DNA of 64,000 nucleotides from an uncultured Sphingomonas sp. (lineage in GTDB: Bacteria > Pseudomonadota > Alphaproteobacteria > Sphingomonadales > Sphingomonadaceae), in NCBI RefSeq assembly GCF_946478955.1, contig NZ_CAMLDL010000007.1, forward strand, positions 61,659 to 125,658, given 5' to 3'. Numbering within the stretch: the first letter of the stretch is position 1; every line of letters begins with the position of its first letter. The notes under the pieces are model-generated. The model did not search any database. It was given only the letters and a program-made list of their open reading frames with translations, and was not told the DNA's origin. A program made the translations under genes and the position numbers. This document shows positions 9,016 through 18,248 of this stretch, piece by piece.

Positions 9016-10458
9016 ATGACCACGTCCCCGCTGCTTCGCGAACAATGTTACATCGGCGGCCAGTGGGTTGGCGCGGACAGTGGGGAGACGCTCCCCGTCA
9101 CCAACCCTGCAACGGGCGAGGTGCTGGGAACCGTCCCAAATTGCGGCGCGGCGGAAACGCGGCGGGCGATTGAGGCAGCGAGCCGGGCGTGGCCGGAATG
9201 GCGAGCGAAAACTGCCAAAGAACGCGCCACTACCTTACGCAAATGGTTCGACCTGATGATGGCCAATCAGGAGGAACTGGCGCGGATTTTGACTATGGAG
9301 CAGGGTAAGAGCCTGACCGAGAGCCGGGGCGAAATCGCCTATGGCGCAAGCTTCATCGAATGGTTCGCGGAAGAAGGGAAGCGCATCTATGGCGATGTCA
9401 TCCCCGGTCATATGGCGGACAAGCGCATCGTCGTGCTGAAGCAGCCGATTGGCGTCGCCTGCGCGATCACGCCATGGAATTTCCCCAATGCGATGATCAC
9501 GCGGAAAGCGGGTCCCGCACTGGCTGCGGGCTGCCCGATGGTTCTGAAACCCGCGACCCAGACGCCCTTTTCGGCGCTTGCGCTGGCGGTGCTGGCCGAG
9601 GAAGCCGGGATTCCGGCGGGCATCTTCAATGTGCTGACTGGCAGTTCGAGCGCGATTGGCGGGGAGATGACTGGCAACCCAATCGTCCGCAAATTGAGTT
9701 TTACCGGATCGACCGAAGTGGGCCGTCTGCTGATGAAGCAAAGCGCGGACACCATCAAGAAATTGAGCCTGGAACTTGGCGGCAATGCGCCCTTTATCGT
9801 GTTCGACGATGCCGATGTCGACGCGGCCGTGCAGGGCGCAATTGCGTCCAAATATCGTAACAGCGGACAAACCTGTGTCTGCACCAACCGATTTTATGTC
9901 CAGGCGGGTGTCTATGACGAATTTGTAGAGAAGTTGGCCAAGGCGGCGCATTCGCTGAAGCTCGGCAATGGCCTCGATCCCGACACGCAGCAGGGGCCGC
10001 TGATCGATGAACATGCCGTCGACAAGGTCGAAGAACATATCGCCGATGCGCTGTCGAAGGGCGCGACTCTCGTCACCGGCGGACATCGCAGCTCGCTCGG
10101 CGGTACCTTCTTCGAGCCGACCGTGCTGTCCGGTATCACGGAGGACATGGCCGTAACGCGTGAGGAAACCTTTGGCCCGCTCGCCCCGGTTGAACGGTTC
10201 GACACGGAGGAAGAAGCAATCACCCGCGCCAACGACACCGAATTCGGTCTCGCCGCATACTTCTATTCAACCGGCCTTGCTCGCACTTGGCGGGTGGCGG
10301 AGGCCATCGAAAGCGGCATGGTCTGCGTCAATTCAGGCATCCTTTCGACCGAGGTCGCCCCGTTCGGCGGGGTCAAGCAATCGGGCCTTGGCCGCGAAGG
10401 CTCCAAGTACGGAATCGAGGATTACCTCGAGATCAAATATATCTGCCTGACGGTGTGA
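9016..10458 (+). CDS. gabD: Succinate-semialdehyde dehydrogenase
   Basis: A 480-residue aldehyde dehydrogenase with catalytic Glu253 (LELGGNAPFIVFDDAD) and Cys287 (NSGQTCVCTNRFYVQ). The CVC arrangement and length are typical of NADP-linked GabD. It converts succinate semialdehyde to succinate, sending GABA carbon into the TCA cycle. It closes the polyamine catabolic row, 15 bases after spuC and preceded by AGAAAGG. A GABA transaminase is not seen in the window; the SpuC-like enzyme or a gene elsewhere may do that step. Confidence 0.91.
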   Translation: MTTSPLLREQCYIGGQWVGADSGETLPVTNPATGEVLGTVPNCGAAETRRAIEAASRAWPEWRAKTAKERATTLRKWFDLMMANQEELARILTMEQGKSLTESRGEIAYGASFIEWFAEEGKRIYGDVIPGHMADKRIVVLKQPIGVACAITPWNFPNAMITRKAGPALAAGCPMVLKPATQTPFSALALAVLAEEAGIPAGIFNVLTGSSSAIGGEMTGNPIVRKLSFTGSTEVGRLLMKQSADTIKKLSLELGGNAPFIVFDDADVDAAVQGAIASKYRNSGQTCVCTNRFYVQAGVYDEFVEKLAKAAHSLKLGNGLDPDTQQGPLIDEHAVDKVEEHIADALSKGATLVTGGHRSSLGGTFFEPTVLSGITEDMAVTREETFGPLAPVERFDTEEEAITRANDTEFGLAAYFYSTGLARTWRVAEAIESGMVCVNSGILSTEVAPFGGVKQSGLGREGSKYGIEDYLEIKYICLTV

Positions 10459-10482
10459 TTTCGCTGGTGCAAAATTGCCGTC

Positions 10483-10516
10483 TTGACAGTTGGCCCACAA
10501 GCCGCTCCCTTATGCG
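10483..10516 (+). promoter_or_regulatory. Putative promoter of the trp unit
   Basis: A consensus -35 box TTGACA lies at 10483-10488. The only -10-like candidates are TTATGC/TATGCG around 10510-10516, giving a longer spacer than the ideal 17, so the -10 is uncertain. Initiation near 10523 would place the transcript start just ahead of the leader peptide. Confidence 0.4.
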
Positions 10517-10541
10517 CATGCGTGAAATTCGCCGCCCTGAC

Positions 10542-10610
10542 ATGATTCAATCGACCCCGTCGCTGGGTTGGTGGTGGCGTTTGCCCAATCGATGGCGCGC
10601 GCACGGCTGA
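10542..10610 (+). CDS. trpL: Tryptophan-rich leader peptide of the trp attenuator
   Basis: A 22-codon open frame, MIQSTPSLGWWWRLPNRW plus RAHG, with four Trp codons, three of them consecutive (10569-10577) and one at 10593-10595. In-frame ATGs also exist at 10512 and 10518, so the peptide could be 30-32 residues; the exact start is unsure because no clear Shine-Dalgarno is seen. A strong intrinsic terminator follows 30 bases after the stop, and then the aromatic genes. Ribosome stalling at the WWW run under tryptophan shortage would favour read-through, the classic attenuation scheme. Confidence 0.85.
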   Translation: MIQSTPSLGWWWRLPNRWRAHG

Positions 10611-10639
10611 TTCCTGACTAACAGGCAAATCTGACCTTC

Positions 10640-10675
10640 AAAGGCCCGCCATCCGAGCGGGCCTTTTTGTTTTTT
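10640..10675 (+). terminator. trp attenuator terminator
   Basis: Perfect 10-bp stem AAAGGCCCGC (10640-10649) with GCGGGCCTTT (10657-10666), followed by a T-rich run broken by one G. It lies between the Trp leader peptide and the DAHP synthase gene. Upstream, TTTGCC (10580-10585) inside the leader can pair with GGCAAA (10624-10629), offering an alternative hairpin. Confidence 0.85.
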
Positions 10676-10698
10676 CACGCCTTTCGAAAGTTCCCAAA

Positions 10699-11712
10699 AT
10701 GATCATCGTTATGAAGCCGGACGCAACCAGTGACCATGTCGACCAGCTCCTCGCCCGTATTTCCGAGCGCGGCCTGACGCCCCTTCACATGCCGGGCAGC
10801 GAACGCGTCGTGCTCGGCGCACTCGGTGACGAACGCGTCCTTGCGGAGCTGCAACTGGAGGCCGATCCGCAGGTGGAATCGGTCAAGCCGATCCTGTCGC
10901 CCTACAAGCTGGTCAGCCGCGACATGCACCCGCATGACACCATCGTCCGCATCGGCAATGCCAGCTTCGGCGGCGGCCGCTTCGGCTTGATCGCCGGACC
11001 CTGCGCGGTCGAGAATGAGACGCAGCTTCTGGCCAGCGCGAAGGCGGCCAAGGCGGCGGGCGCCACCGTCCTTCGCGCCGGTGCCTATAAGCCGCGCACC
11101 AGTCCCTACGCCTTTCAGGGCCACGGGCCCGAAGGCCTGCAATTGCTGGAAGAGGTCGGCAAGGAAGTCGGCATGCCGGTCGTCACCGAAGTGATCGAAA
11201 CCGGCGATGTCGAGCTCGTCGCCAAACACGCCGACGCGCTTCAGGTCGGTGCCCGCAACATGCAGAATTTCGCGCTGCTGAAGGCAGTTGGCCGCACCGA
11301 TCGCCCGGTTGTGTTGAAGCGCGGCATGTCGGCCAAGGTCGAGGATCTGCTGCTCGCCGCCGAATATATCCTGGCCGCCGGTAACGACCAGGTGATCCTG
11401 TGCGAACGCGGTATCCGCACGTTTGAGACCGCGACCCGCAACACGCTCGATCTCGCCGCCGTTCCGCTGCTCAAGCAGAAGAGCCATTTGCCGGTGGTCG
11501 TCGACCCCAGCCACGGCACCGGCATCCGCGACCTCGTCACGCCGATGGCGCTCGCGGGCGCCGCGGCGGGTGCGGACGGGCTGATGGTCGAGGTTCATGT
11601 CGACCCGGCCAAGGCGCTCAGCGATGGTCCGCAGTCGCTTTACCCTGACCAGATGCTGGCGCTCGGCAAACAGCTTGAGGCGCTGCTTCCGCTGGTCGGC
11701 CGCTCGCTGTGA
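10699..11712 (+). CDS. 3-deoxy-7-phosphoheptulonate (DAHP) synthase
   Basis: A 337-residue enzyme condensing phosphoenolpyruvate and erythrose-4-phosphate, the first step of aromatic synthesis. Residues 1-70 form a ferredoxin/ACT-like N-terminal domain (MIIVMKPDATSDHVDQLLAR), as in the Thermotoga/Bacillus-type (I-beta) enzymes, and the barrel carries IAGPCAVEN, RAGAYKPRTSPYAFQG, VLKRGMSA and VVVDPSHGTG. It sits behind the trp attenuator and its stop overlaps the trpE start, so supply of DAHP appears tied to tryptophan demand. Confidence 0.93.
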   Translation: MIIVMKPDATSDHVDQLLARISERGLTPLHMPGSERVVLGALGDERVLAELQLEADPQVESVKPILSPYKLVSRDMHPHDTIVRIGNASFGGGRFGLIAGPCAVENETQLLASAKAAKAAGATVLRAGAYKPRTSPYAFQGHGPEGLQLLEEVGKEVGMPVVTEVIETGDVELVAKHADALQVGARNMQNFALLKAVGRTDRPVVLKRGMSAKVEDLLLAAEYILAAGNDQVILCERGIRTFETATRNTLDLAAVPLLKQKSHLPVVVDPSHGTGIRDLVTPMALAGAAAGADGLMVEVHVDPAKALSDGPQSLYPDQMLALGKQLEALLPLVGRSL

Positions 11713-13223
11713 CCCACACGCGATCCGGGCAGGTGACGGCCATCTCGCGAAGGCTGACCGGGCATTATGACCCGGTCGAGCTGGCGGGACGGTTTGAATC
11801 GCCCTTCTTCTTCCGCCGCATGGGCGACCGCGCGCTGATCCTGATCGACAGTGCGCTCTCGCTCGAAGCGACGGGAGGATACGCCCGGATCGACGCGGTT
11901 AGCGAGGGCGGGGCGCTGCTCCTCCCTGTCATTGCCGATGCGCTGGCTGCCAATGTGACCGCGCGCGAAGAACGGTCGGCGACCTTCTCCTTTGCCCCCT
12001 GCACCGATCCTGACGAGGCCGTTCGCGCCGCCGCGCCGACCGCGCTCGACACGCTTCGGGCGATGGTCGCGACGCTGACCTCGATTGACCGTGACGAACC
12101 TTTTGCGCTGACCGCCCTGGGCGTCGTCGGCTTCGACCATGTCGACATGCTGGAAGGGCTGCCCCCGCGCCCTGAGGGTCATTTCCCCGACCTTCTGTTC
12201 CGGCTTGCCGAAACATTGGTCGTGGTTGAGGCGAACGGGTCGGCGCGGGTGCTGGCGATGGCTGCGGGGTCCAACGACCCGGGCCTCGCCCATCGCCAGC
12301 ACCATCTCGCCGCCGAACGGCTCGCCCGGACGGTCACTCTGTGCGAGGCGCGTCGCGAGGATGCGCGGGTGATCGAGGCACCGACGCCGGTCGCCGCCAC
12401 CCCCGATCTCGACGATGCGGCGTTCGCCGAGACCGTTGACCTGCTGAAATCCCACATTGCGGCAGGCGACATTTTCCAGGTCGTGCCAAGCCGCGTGTTC
12501 CGCGCGCGATGCAGCGACAGTGGCGCGGCGTTTCGCCGACTGATGGCGGCCGACCCCAGCGCCTATAATTTCCGCTTCGACAGCGGCCATGGGGTTCTGT
12601 TCGGTGCATCGCCCGAAACGGCGGTCGAGGTCCGGATTGAGGGCGACAAGCGTACCGTCATCGTCCGCCCCATTGCCGGCACCCGACCGCGCGGGCTCAC
12701 GCCGGATCAGGACGACCGGCATGAGGCCGACCTGCGCCTCGACCAGAAAGAAGTCGCCGAACATATGATGCTGGTCGACCTCGCCCGGAATGACGTCGCG
12801 CGCGTCGCCGCGCCCGGCACCCGCCGCGTTTCGCGGCTGCTCGATACGCTGCGGTTTCAGCGGGTGATGCACCTGGAATCCACGGTCGAGGGCGAGCTTG
12901 CCGAGGGGCAGGACGCCATTGACGTCATCCGCACCTGCCTCAATGTCGGCACCCTGTCGGGCGCGCCCAAGCTCAAAGCCATCGAACTTATCCGCAAGGT
13001 CGAAACGGCAGCGCGCGGCCCCTATGGCGGCGCGATTGGATATCTGACCGGCGACGGATCGATGGACACCGCCGTCGTCATCCGCTCTGCCCTGGTCCGC
13101 GACGGCATCGCCGAAGTACGGGCAGGGGCGGGCATTGTCGCCGATAGCGACCCGCTGAGCGAAGCCGCCGAGACACGCGTCAAGGCCAGCGCGGTTCTGT
13201 CGGCGATCGGGGTGGCGGCATGA
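11709..13223 (+). CDS. trpE: Anthranilate synthase component I
   Basis: A 504-residue chorismate-using subunit with start GTG at 11709 overlapping the previous stop as GTGA. The C-terminal chorismate-binding domain shows RPIAGTRPRG, DLARNDVARVAAPGT, GTLSGAPKLKAIELI and GPYGGAIGYL, all expected of TrpE. With TrpG it makes anthranilate from chorismate and glutamine. Trp feedback residues near the N-terminus cannot be assigned with confidence. Its stop overlaps the trpG start by four bases. Confidence 0.94.
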   Translation: MTHTRSGQVTAISRRLTGHYDPVELAGRFESPFFFRRMGDRALILIDSALSLEATGGYARIDAVSEGGALLLPVIADALAANVTAREERSATFSFAPCTDPDEAVRAAAPTALDTLRAMVATLTSIDRDEPFALTALGVVGFDHVDMLEGLPPRPEGHFPDLLFRLAETLVVVEANGSARVLAMAAGSNDPGLAHRQHHLAAERLARTVTLCEARREDARVIEAPTPVAATPDLDDAAFAETVDLLKSHIAAGDIFQVVPSRVFRARCSDSGAAFRRLMAADPSAYNFRFDSGHGVLFGASPETAVEVRIEGDKRTVIVRPIAGTRPRGLTPDQDDRHEADLRLDQKEVAEHMMLVDLARNDVARVAAPGTRRVSRLLDTLRFQRVMHLESTVEGELAEGQDAIDVIRTCLNVGTLSGAPKLKAIELIRKVETAARGPYGGAIGYLTGDGSMDTAVVIRSALVRDGIAEVRAGAGIVADSDPLSEAAETRVKASAVLSAIGVAA

Positions 13224-13834
13224 ACATCCTGCTCATCGACAACCGCGACAGCTTCACCTTCAACCTCGCCGACGCCTTCCGGCAAGCAGGTGCAACGGTC
13301 GAGGTCGTCCGCAACAGCATTGCACCCGCCGACGCGCTTGCGCGCGCGAAAGCCGACGACGCAATTCTGCTGCTCTCCCCCGGCCCCGGGACGCCGGACG
13401 ATGCGGGCTGCTGCCTCGACCTGATCAAGCTGGCGAACGGACGGGTTCCCGTCATCGGCATCTGCCTGGGGCATCAGGCGCTGGTGCAAGCGGGGGGTGG
13501 CCCAGTGGAGCGCGCACCCGAACCGTGCCACGGCAAATCGTCGGAACTTAATCATCAGGGTAACGGCCCTTTTGCAGGCCTGCCCAGCCCGCTTCGGATC
13601 GGCCGCTACCACTCGCTGTGCACGCCGGTCCTATCACTGCCCGCCAGCTTCGCCATTGATGCGGAATTGGACGGCATGGCGATGGCGATCCGTGATGATG
13701 CGGCGGGCCAGCTTGGCCTGCAATTTCATCCCGAATCCATCCTGACGCCAAAGGGCGACCTGCTGGTCGCGGCGATGCTGCGATGGTCGGTGGAACGTCA
13801 TCTCCATTTTGCCGCCCAGCGCGCGGCCGCCTAA
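13220..13834 (+). CDS. trpG: Anthranilate synthase component II (glutamine amidotransferase)
   Basis: A 204-residue class I amidotransferase. MNILLIDNRDSFTFNLADAF opens it, SPGPGTPDDAG marks the oxyanion loop, Cys lies in IGICLGHQAL and the His/Glu pair in LQFHPESI. It supplies ammonia to TrpE, whose stop it overlaps. A dual role in folate synthesis (PabA) is possible because many bacteria share one subunit. Confidence 0.93.
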   Translation: MNILLIDNRDSFTFNLADAFRQAGATVEVVRNSIAPADALARAKADDAILLLSPGPGTPDDAGCCLDLIKLANGRVPVIGICLGHQALVQAGGGPVERAPEPCHGKSSELNHQGNGPFAGLPSPLRIGRYHSLCTPVLSLPASFAIDAELDGMAMAIRDDAAGQLGLQFHPESILTPKGDLLVAAMLRWSVERHLHFAAQRAAA

Positions 13835-13851
13835 TGTTCAAGGACTTGCCC

Positions 13852-14916
13852 ATGTTAGAAACGATTACGCAAACCCCGACCCAACATCTGCCGCCCGACA
13901 CCGGGCCGGTCGACAATCCGATGCCGCGACTGCTGTCAGGCGAAGATCTGAGCGTCGAGGATTCGACCCATCTATTCGAACGGCTGGTACTCGGTAAGCT
14001 GGAACCGGCAGAGATCGCGGGGATGCTGGTCGCGCTGCGGATGAAGGGCGAAACCGCCGAGGAAATGATTGGCGCTGCCAAGGCGCTGTGTGATGCGGCG
14101 GAGCCGTTCGAGCGACCCGATTACCTCTACGCCGACTGCTGCGGAACCGGCGGCGACGGGTCGGGCCTGATCAATGTTTCGACCGCCACTGCCTTCGTTG
14201 CCGCCGCTTGCGGTCTGCCCGTGGCAAAGCACGGTAACCGCTCAGTCAGCAGCCTGTGCGGCTCGGCCGATGTGCTCGAAGTGCTCGGCGCGAAGATCGA
14301 TGTCGATGCCGCCAAGGCGCGCGCGTTGCTCGATACCACCGGCTTCTGCTTTCTGTTCGCGCCTGCGTATCATCCGGGGATGAAGCATGCCGGTCTTGTC
14401 CGGCGGCAGCTGGCGGTTCGGACGGTGATGAATTTCCTCGGCCCCTGCGTGAACCCGGCGCGGCCGCGGGTGCAATTGCTCGGCGTTGCTGACCCCGCCA
14501 AGCTCCGCCACATCGCCCGCGTGCTTGACGCGATGGGTGTGGAAAAGGCGCTGGTCGTCCACGGCTCTGGCCTCGATGAGGTCGCACTTCATGGGGTGAC
14601 CAAGGCGGTGAAGCTCGACCATGGCACGCTGACCGACATCGAACTGACGCCGGAAGAGGCGGGGATCGAGCGCGCCCCGCTCGATGTAGTTACCGGCGGT
14701 GATCCGGCAGAGAATGCCAAGCGGCTGCGCGCGCTGCTCGACGGTAAAGGCAGCGATGCCGAACGCGACATTGTCGTGATCAACACCGCTGCATTATTGT
14801 TCGCGGCGGGCCTTTCCGACACGTTGAAAGACGGCGCCGACAAGGCCCGCGCGGCACTCGACAGCGGCGCCGCCGGCAAGGTCCTCGACGCCTATATCGA
14901 GGCGAGCAATGGCTGA
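13852..14916 (+). CDS. trpD: Anthranilate phosphoribosyltransferase
   Basis: About 354 residues. The glycine-rich phosphoribosyl-binding loop CCGTGGDGSGLINVSTATA and KHGNRSVSSLCGSADVLEVLG are the hallmark TrpD motifs, followed by FAPAYHPGMKH and RTVMNFLGPCVNPA. The ATG at 13852 follows AAGGA with good spacing; an earlier ATG at 13834, overlapping the trpG stop as TAATG, would add six residues and is the main alternative. The last eight bases overlap the next gene. Confidence 0.93.
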   Translation: MLETITQTPTQHLPPDTGPVDNPMPRLLSGEDLSVEDSTHLFERLVLGKLEPAEIAGMLVALRMKGETAEEMIGAAKALCDAAEPFERPDYLYADCCGTGGDGSGLINVSTATAFVAAACGLPVAKHGNRSVSSLCGSADVLEVLGAKIDVDAAKARALLDTTGFCFLFAPAYHPGMKHAGLVRRQLAVRTVMNFLGPCVNPARPRVQLLGVADPAKLRHIARVLDAMGVEKALVVHGSGLDEVALHGVTKAVKLDHGTLTDIELTPEEAGIERAPLDVVTGGDPAENAKRLRALLDGKGSDAERDIVVINTAALLFAAGLSDTLKDGADKARAALDSGAAGKVLDAYIEASNG

Positions 14917-16276
14917 CGTCCTCGCCCGCATCGTCGAACGCAAGAAGCGCGAGGTCGCGGCCCGATTGGACGGGCCGGTGCCCGCGCTTCCGACCACCCG
15001 TTCGCTGAAAGCCGCGTTGTCGAAGCCCGGTGTCCGGTTCATCATGGAGGTGAAGCGCAAGTCGCCGTCGGGCCACGAAGGCAAGTTCACGGTGGAGCAG
15101 GCGGTGACCGCCTACGCGCCCATCGCCGACGCGATCAGCGTTCTGACCGATGGTGAGGATTTCGGCGGCTCGCTCGACGATCTACGCTTCGTGCGCGAAC
15201 GGTTCGACGGGCCGATCCTGGCCAAGGATTTCGTGGTCGATCCCAATCAGGTGAGCGAGGCGCGCGCCGCCGGGGCTGACGCCGTGCTGGCGATGATGTC
15301 CGTGCTTGATGATCGCACCGCCGCCGAGGTGCTGGCGGCCGCGACCCGCCTCAACATGGACGTGATCGTCGAGGTGCACGACGAGGCCGAGCTGGACCGC
15401 GCGCTCTACCTCGGCGCGGATATCATCGGCATCAACAACCGCGACTTGAAAACGTTGAAGACCGACCTTGCCGTCACCGAACGGTTCGCGCCGCTGGTCC
15501 CGCCGCACCGCATCCTGATCAGTGAAAGCGGCGTTGCCACCCGCGCCGATGTGCAGCGGCTGTCGGCGCTGGTCGACGGCTTCCTCGTTGGTTCATCGCT
15601 GATGGCGTCGGACGATATCGCGCAGGCCGCCCGCGCGCTGGTCCACGGCCGGGTCAAACTATGTGGCCTGACCCGCGCCGAAGACGTCGCATTGGCGGCG
15701 GCGGGCGGCGCGACCCACGCTGGCTTCATCATGGTCGAAGGAACGCCGCGCGCGGTGACCGTTGAACAGGCTGCACCGCTAGCCGAGGCGGCGCGAGAGC
15801 TTGGTCTGAAAACCGTCGGCGTGTTCCGCGATGCACCAATCGAGCTCGTTGTTTCTGCTGCAGAACGGCTGGCGTTGGACGCGATCCAAATCCACGGAAG
15901 CGAGAGCGCCGACGCGCTGACATCCCTTCGCGCACAACTTCCCCAAGCCACGGAGCTCTGGGCGCTGGCCGCCGTCGAGGATGCAATCGCCCCCGCCCGC
16001 ATCGCCGACCGCACCCTGTTCGACACATCGAAAGCAGGGGTCAGCGGCGGCAGCGGGTCGGCGTTCGACTGGGCACTGCTGAAGGATCGCGCCGACCTTC
16101 CAACCGCGCTCGTCGCGGGCGGGATCGGTCCGGACAATGCAGCTGAGGCATCGGCGCTCGGCGCTTACGGCATCGACATTTCGTCCGGCGTCGAACAGGC
16201 ACCGGGCATAAAGGACGAGAACAAGGTGGCGGCGCTGTTCGCGGCGCTCCGCCCCCAAGCACGAGGTGACAAATGA
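14909..16276 (+). CDS. trpC: Fused indole-3-glycerol-phosphate synthase / phosphoribosylanthranilate isomerase
   Basis: A 455-residue two-domain protein. Residues 1 to about 250 are TrpC ([51 protein letters not shown]). From about 250 a complete TrpF follows ([39 protein letters not shown], then [17 protein letters not shown] and [13 protein letters not shown]). It catalyses two consecutive steps from phosphoribosylanthranilate to indoleglycerol phosphate. The fused form is known from E. coli TrpC, whereas many alphaproteobacteria are remembered as having separate genes. No separate trpF is needed in this unit. Confidence 0.93.
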   Translation: MADVLARIVERKKREVAARLDGPVPALPTTRSLKAALSKPGVRFIMEVKRKSPSGHEGKFTVEQAVTAYAPIADAISVLTDGEDFGGSLDDLRFVRERFDGPILAKDFVVDPNQVSEARAAGADAVLAMMSVLDDRTAAEVLAAATRLNMDVIVEVHDEAELDRALYLGADIIGINNRDLKTLKTDLAVTERFAPLVPPHRILISESGVATRADVQRLSALVDGFLVGSSLMASDDIAQAARALVHGRVKLCGLTRAEDVALAAAGGATHAGFIMVEGTPRAVTVEQAAPLAEAARELGLKTVGVFRDAPIELVVSAAERLALDAIQIHGSESADALTSLRAQLPQATELWALAAVEDAIAPARIADRTLFDTSKAGVSGGSGSAFDWALLKDRADLPTALVAGGIGPDNAAEASALGAYGIDISSGVEQAPGIKDENKVAALFAALRPQARGDK

Positions 16277-17460
16277 GACTGTCGGGACGGTTCGGGCGCT
16301 TTGGCGGCGCCTATGTGCCGGAGATTTTGGTGCCTGCTCTGGAAAAGCTGGAGGCGGCGTTCCTCGATGCGCAGGACGATCCGGAATTTCAGGCGGAGCT
16401 GGCGGGCCTGCTGTCGACCTACGCCGGTCGGCCAACCCCGCTGACCCTGTGCCGCAACTTGTCGAAGGGCGGCACCCGCGTTTATCTGAAGCGGGAAGAC
16501 CTGCTCCACGGCGGTGCCCACAAAACAAACCAGGTGCTTGGGCAGGCGCTGCTCGCCAAACGCATGGGCAAGACCCGCCTGATTGCCGAAACCGGCGCGG
16601 GTCAGCACGGCGTCGCCACTGCGCTCGCCGGTGCGCTGTTCGGCCTTCCGACGCGCATCTACATGGGCGCGGACGATGTCGAGAGGCAGAAGCTCAACGT
16701 CTTCCGGATGGAGTTGATGGGGGCGGAGGTGATCCCGGTCACCGGCGGCGGCCGCACGCTGAAGGACGCCGTCAACGAAGCGTTGCGCGAATGGACCGCC
16801 AGCTTCGCCGACACGCACTATTTACTCGGCACGGTCGCCGGGCCGCATCCTTTTCCGCTGATGGTCCGCGAATATCAGCGGGTGATCGGCAAGGAAGCGC
16901 GCGAGCAGGTGTTGGAACTGGAAGGGCGGTTGCCCGACGCGGTGATTGCCTGCGTCGGTGGCGGGTCGAACGCGATGGGCATTTTCGCGGACTTTGTTGA
17001 GGACGACAGCGTTCAGCTGATCGGTGTCGAGGCGGCGGGCAAAGGTCTGTCCGCCCGCGACCATGGCGCGACCATCATCAAGGGGCGCCCCGGAATCCTT
17101 CACGGCGCAGAAACGATGCTGCTGCAAGACGAAGATGGCCAGGTCGATGACACATGGTCGGTTTCGGCGGGCCTCGACTATCCCGCCGTCGGTCCCGAAC
17201 ATGCCCACCTCGCCGATATTGGCCGCGCGCAATATGTCGGGGCGGAGGATGGAGAAGCGCTCGACGCCTTCGTCGCGCTGGCGCGGAATGAGGGCATCGT
17301 CGGGGCGTTCGAAAGCTGCCATGCGCTGGCCCATGCGCTGAAGCTTGCCGAAGATGGGAAGAACCGCATCCTCATCGTCAACCTGTCGGGCAGAGGCGAC
17401 AAGGACATGATGCAGGCCCAGCATCTACTCGGGGAACGGATGATGAGGGCCGCCGCATGA
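16273..17460 (+). CDS. trpB: Tryptophan synthase beta chain
   Basis: A 395-residue PLP enzyme. [14 protein letters not shown] starts it, the Schiff-base Lys84 is in [17 protein letters not shown], and the phosphate-binding loop is [18 protein letters not shown] ([14 protein letters not shown]). It joins indole and serine. The start overlaps the trpC stop as ATGA, and its own stop overlaps trpA the same way. Confidence 0.95.
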   Translation: MRLSGRFGRFGGAYVPEILVPALEKLEAAFLDAQDDPEFQAELAGLLSTYAGRPTPLTLCRNLSKGGTRVYLKREDLLHGGAHKTNQVLGQALLAKRMGKTRLIAETGAGQHGVATALAGALFGLPTRIYMGADDVERQKLNVFRMELMGAEVIPVTGGGRTLKDAVNEALREWTASFADTHYLLGTVAGPHPFPLMVREYQRVIGKEAREQVLELEGRLPDAVIACVGGGSNAMGIFADFVEDDSVQLIGVEAAGKGLSARDHGATIIKGRPGILHGAETMLLQDEDGQVDDTWSVSAGLDYPAVGPEHAHLADIGRAQYVGAEDGEALDAFVALARNEGIVGAFESCHALAHALKLAEDGKNRILIVNLSGRGDKDMMQAQHLLGERMMRAAA

Positions 17461-18248
17461 GCCGCTATCCACACATGTTCGCCCGTTTGGGTAATCAAGG
17501 CGCGTTCGGCGGGTTCCTGATGCTCGGCGATCCGGGCATCGACGCGTCGCTCGAGGCGGTCGACGCGCTGGTTGAAGGCGGCGTCGATTTCCTCGAACTC
17601 GGCATCCCGTTCAGCGATCCGGTTGCCGACGGCCCGGTCATCCAGGCTTCGGCCCAGCGGGCACTCGCGGCTGGCGTACGCACCGCCGATTGTATCGCGA
17701 TGATCGCCGCGATCCGTGTGCGTCACCCGGACATTCCGATCGGCATCCTGACCTATGCCAACATCACCATCGCGCGCGGGTTCGATCGCTTTGTCGCCGA
17801 CCTTGCCGAGGCGGGAGCGGACAGCCTGCTAGTCGCGGACATTCCATCAGTCGAAGCGGAGCCATACGCCAAAACCGCGAAGGCGGCAGGTCTGGATTGG
17901 GTCATGATTGCCGCGACCAATACGCCGGCTACGTCAATGGATCGGATCGCCGAGCTGTCGTCCGGCTTTACCTATTGCGTCGCCCGTGCGGGGGTGACGG
18001 GCAAGGATACGACCGAGCTTCACCATCGCGACCTGTTCGATGCGTTGGCACATGCAGGGGCGCCGCCGCCAATTCTTGGCTTTGGCATCTCAAGCCCGCA
18101 AAGCGTCTCTGCGGCGCTCCGCGAAGGTGCGGCGGGCGCGGTGTGTGGCTCGGCAATTATTGACCTTCTGCATCAGGAAGGACCTGACACGGTAATAGCG
18201 TTCATCCGGTCGATGAAGGTGGCCACGCTAACCATCGCGCCCGCTTAG
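17457..18248 (+). CDS. trpA: Tryptophan synthase alpha chain
   Basis: A 263-residue TIM barrel that cleaves indoleglycerol phosphate. The catalytic Glu is in [19 protein letters not shown] and the Asp in [10 protein letters not shown]; the phosphate site is [10 protein letters not shown]. It is the last gene of the trp unit. Its final four bases overlap the end of the convergent hydrolase gene, leaving no room for a separate terminator. Confidence 0.95.
   Translation: MSRYPHMFARLGNQGAFGGFLMLGDPGIDASLEAVDALVEGGVDFLELGIPFSDPVADGPVIQASAQRALAAGVRTADCIAMIAAIRVRHPDIPIGILTYANITIARGFDRFVADLAEAGADSLLVADIPSVEAEPYAKTAKAAGLDWVMIAATNTPATSMDRIAELSSGFTYCVARAGVTGKDTTELHHRDLFDALAHAGAPPPILGFGISSPQSVSAALREGAAGAVCGSAIIDLLHQEGPDTVIAFIRSMKVATLTIAPA

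Noticed and set aside
7801..9045. Minus-strand frame of 414 codons opposite spuC
   Set aside because: It covers the conserved PLP aminotransferase; a coding frame on the other strand would be an unlikely overlap.
11640..12872. Minus-strand frame of 410 codons opposite trpE
   Set aside because: Shadow of trpE; no family features.
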